A stretch of DNA of 5,179 bases from an uncultured Ruminococcus sp. (GTDB taxonomy: Bacteria; Bacillota; Clostridia; Oscillospirales; Acutalibacteraceae). Below are positions 5,164 to 5,179 of this stretch, one piece after another; position 1 is the stretch's first letter; each line of letters opens with the position of its first letter. The DNA is taken from contig CACZSM010000064.1 of NCBI GenBank assembly GCA_902783815.1, forward strand, positions 1 to 5,179, read 5' to 3'. A model generated the notes under the pieces. The model made no database searches, was not told the DNA's origin, and was given only the letters and a program-made list of their open reading frames with translations. Made by a program: the position numbers and the translations under genes.

Positions 5164-5179
5164 GGTGCTGCGCACACAG
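5164..5179 (+). repeat. 16-bp direct repeat, copy 2, at the window end
   Basis: This is an exact copy of 5034-5049. It is cut by the window end, so whether the second arm GCGCA and another core follow cannot be seen. It suggests a further hairpin module, or the next element of a cluster, just outside. Confidence 0.75.

Overview
The window looks like chromosomal DNA of a low-to-moderate GC Firmicute. The minus-strand order phoH, ybeY, dgkA, era is a classic Firmicute housekeeping cluster. The sigma-A type promoters, strong purine-rich ribosome binding sites and protein sequences fit a Ruminococcus-like member of the Oscillospiraceae. That family-level assignment is inference from general resemblance; no database search was done.

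Layout. Positions 1-190 hold the left copy of a dispersed repeat: a 99-bp core (56-154) bracketed by short perfect hairpins, cut by the window start. At 227-280 lie an extended -10 promoter, a small palindrome at the predicted transcription start and a strong ribosome binding site. Next comes a two-gene plus-strand operon: an ECF sigma factor (281-823) overlapped by four bases with a single-pass membrane protein that is probably its anti-sigma factor (820-1701). Five bases further on, the convergent minus-strand operon ends. Read in its own direction it is phoH (4670-3678), ybeY (3601-3092), dgkA-type lipid kinase (3095-2616) and era (2612-1707). Its promoter and AT-rich upstream tract lie at 4726-4784. 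The last 290 bases hold the right copy of the repeat, inverted relative to the left one (core 4932-5030, 93 of 99 positions identical), then an AT-rich tail with five contiguous TATTCNY heptads, then a second copy of a 16-bp hairpin-region sequence at the very end.

How the genes work together. Era and YbeY both act on 16S rRNA maturation and small-subunit assembly. PhoH is a P-loop ATPase often found beside YbeY and linked to RNA metabolism. The DgkA-type kinase phosphorylates a membrane lipid, probably undecaprenol in a Gram-positive, and so feeds cell-envelope synthesis. The sigma/anti-sigma pair is a separate envelope-to-transcription signalling unit. Its outside domain carries two cysteines and matches no sensor family I recognise.

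The least explained part is the repeat pair. The core is well conserved, while the flanking stems differ in sequence between copies yet stay perfectly paired, mostly around three-base loops (GAA or AAA on one side, GCA on the other). This suggests a structured dispersed element whose fold, rather than stem sequence, is kept or regenerated.
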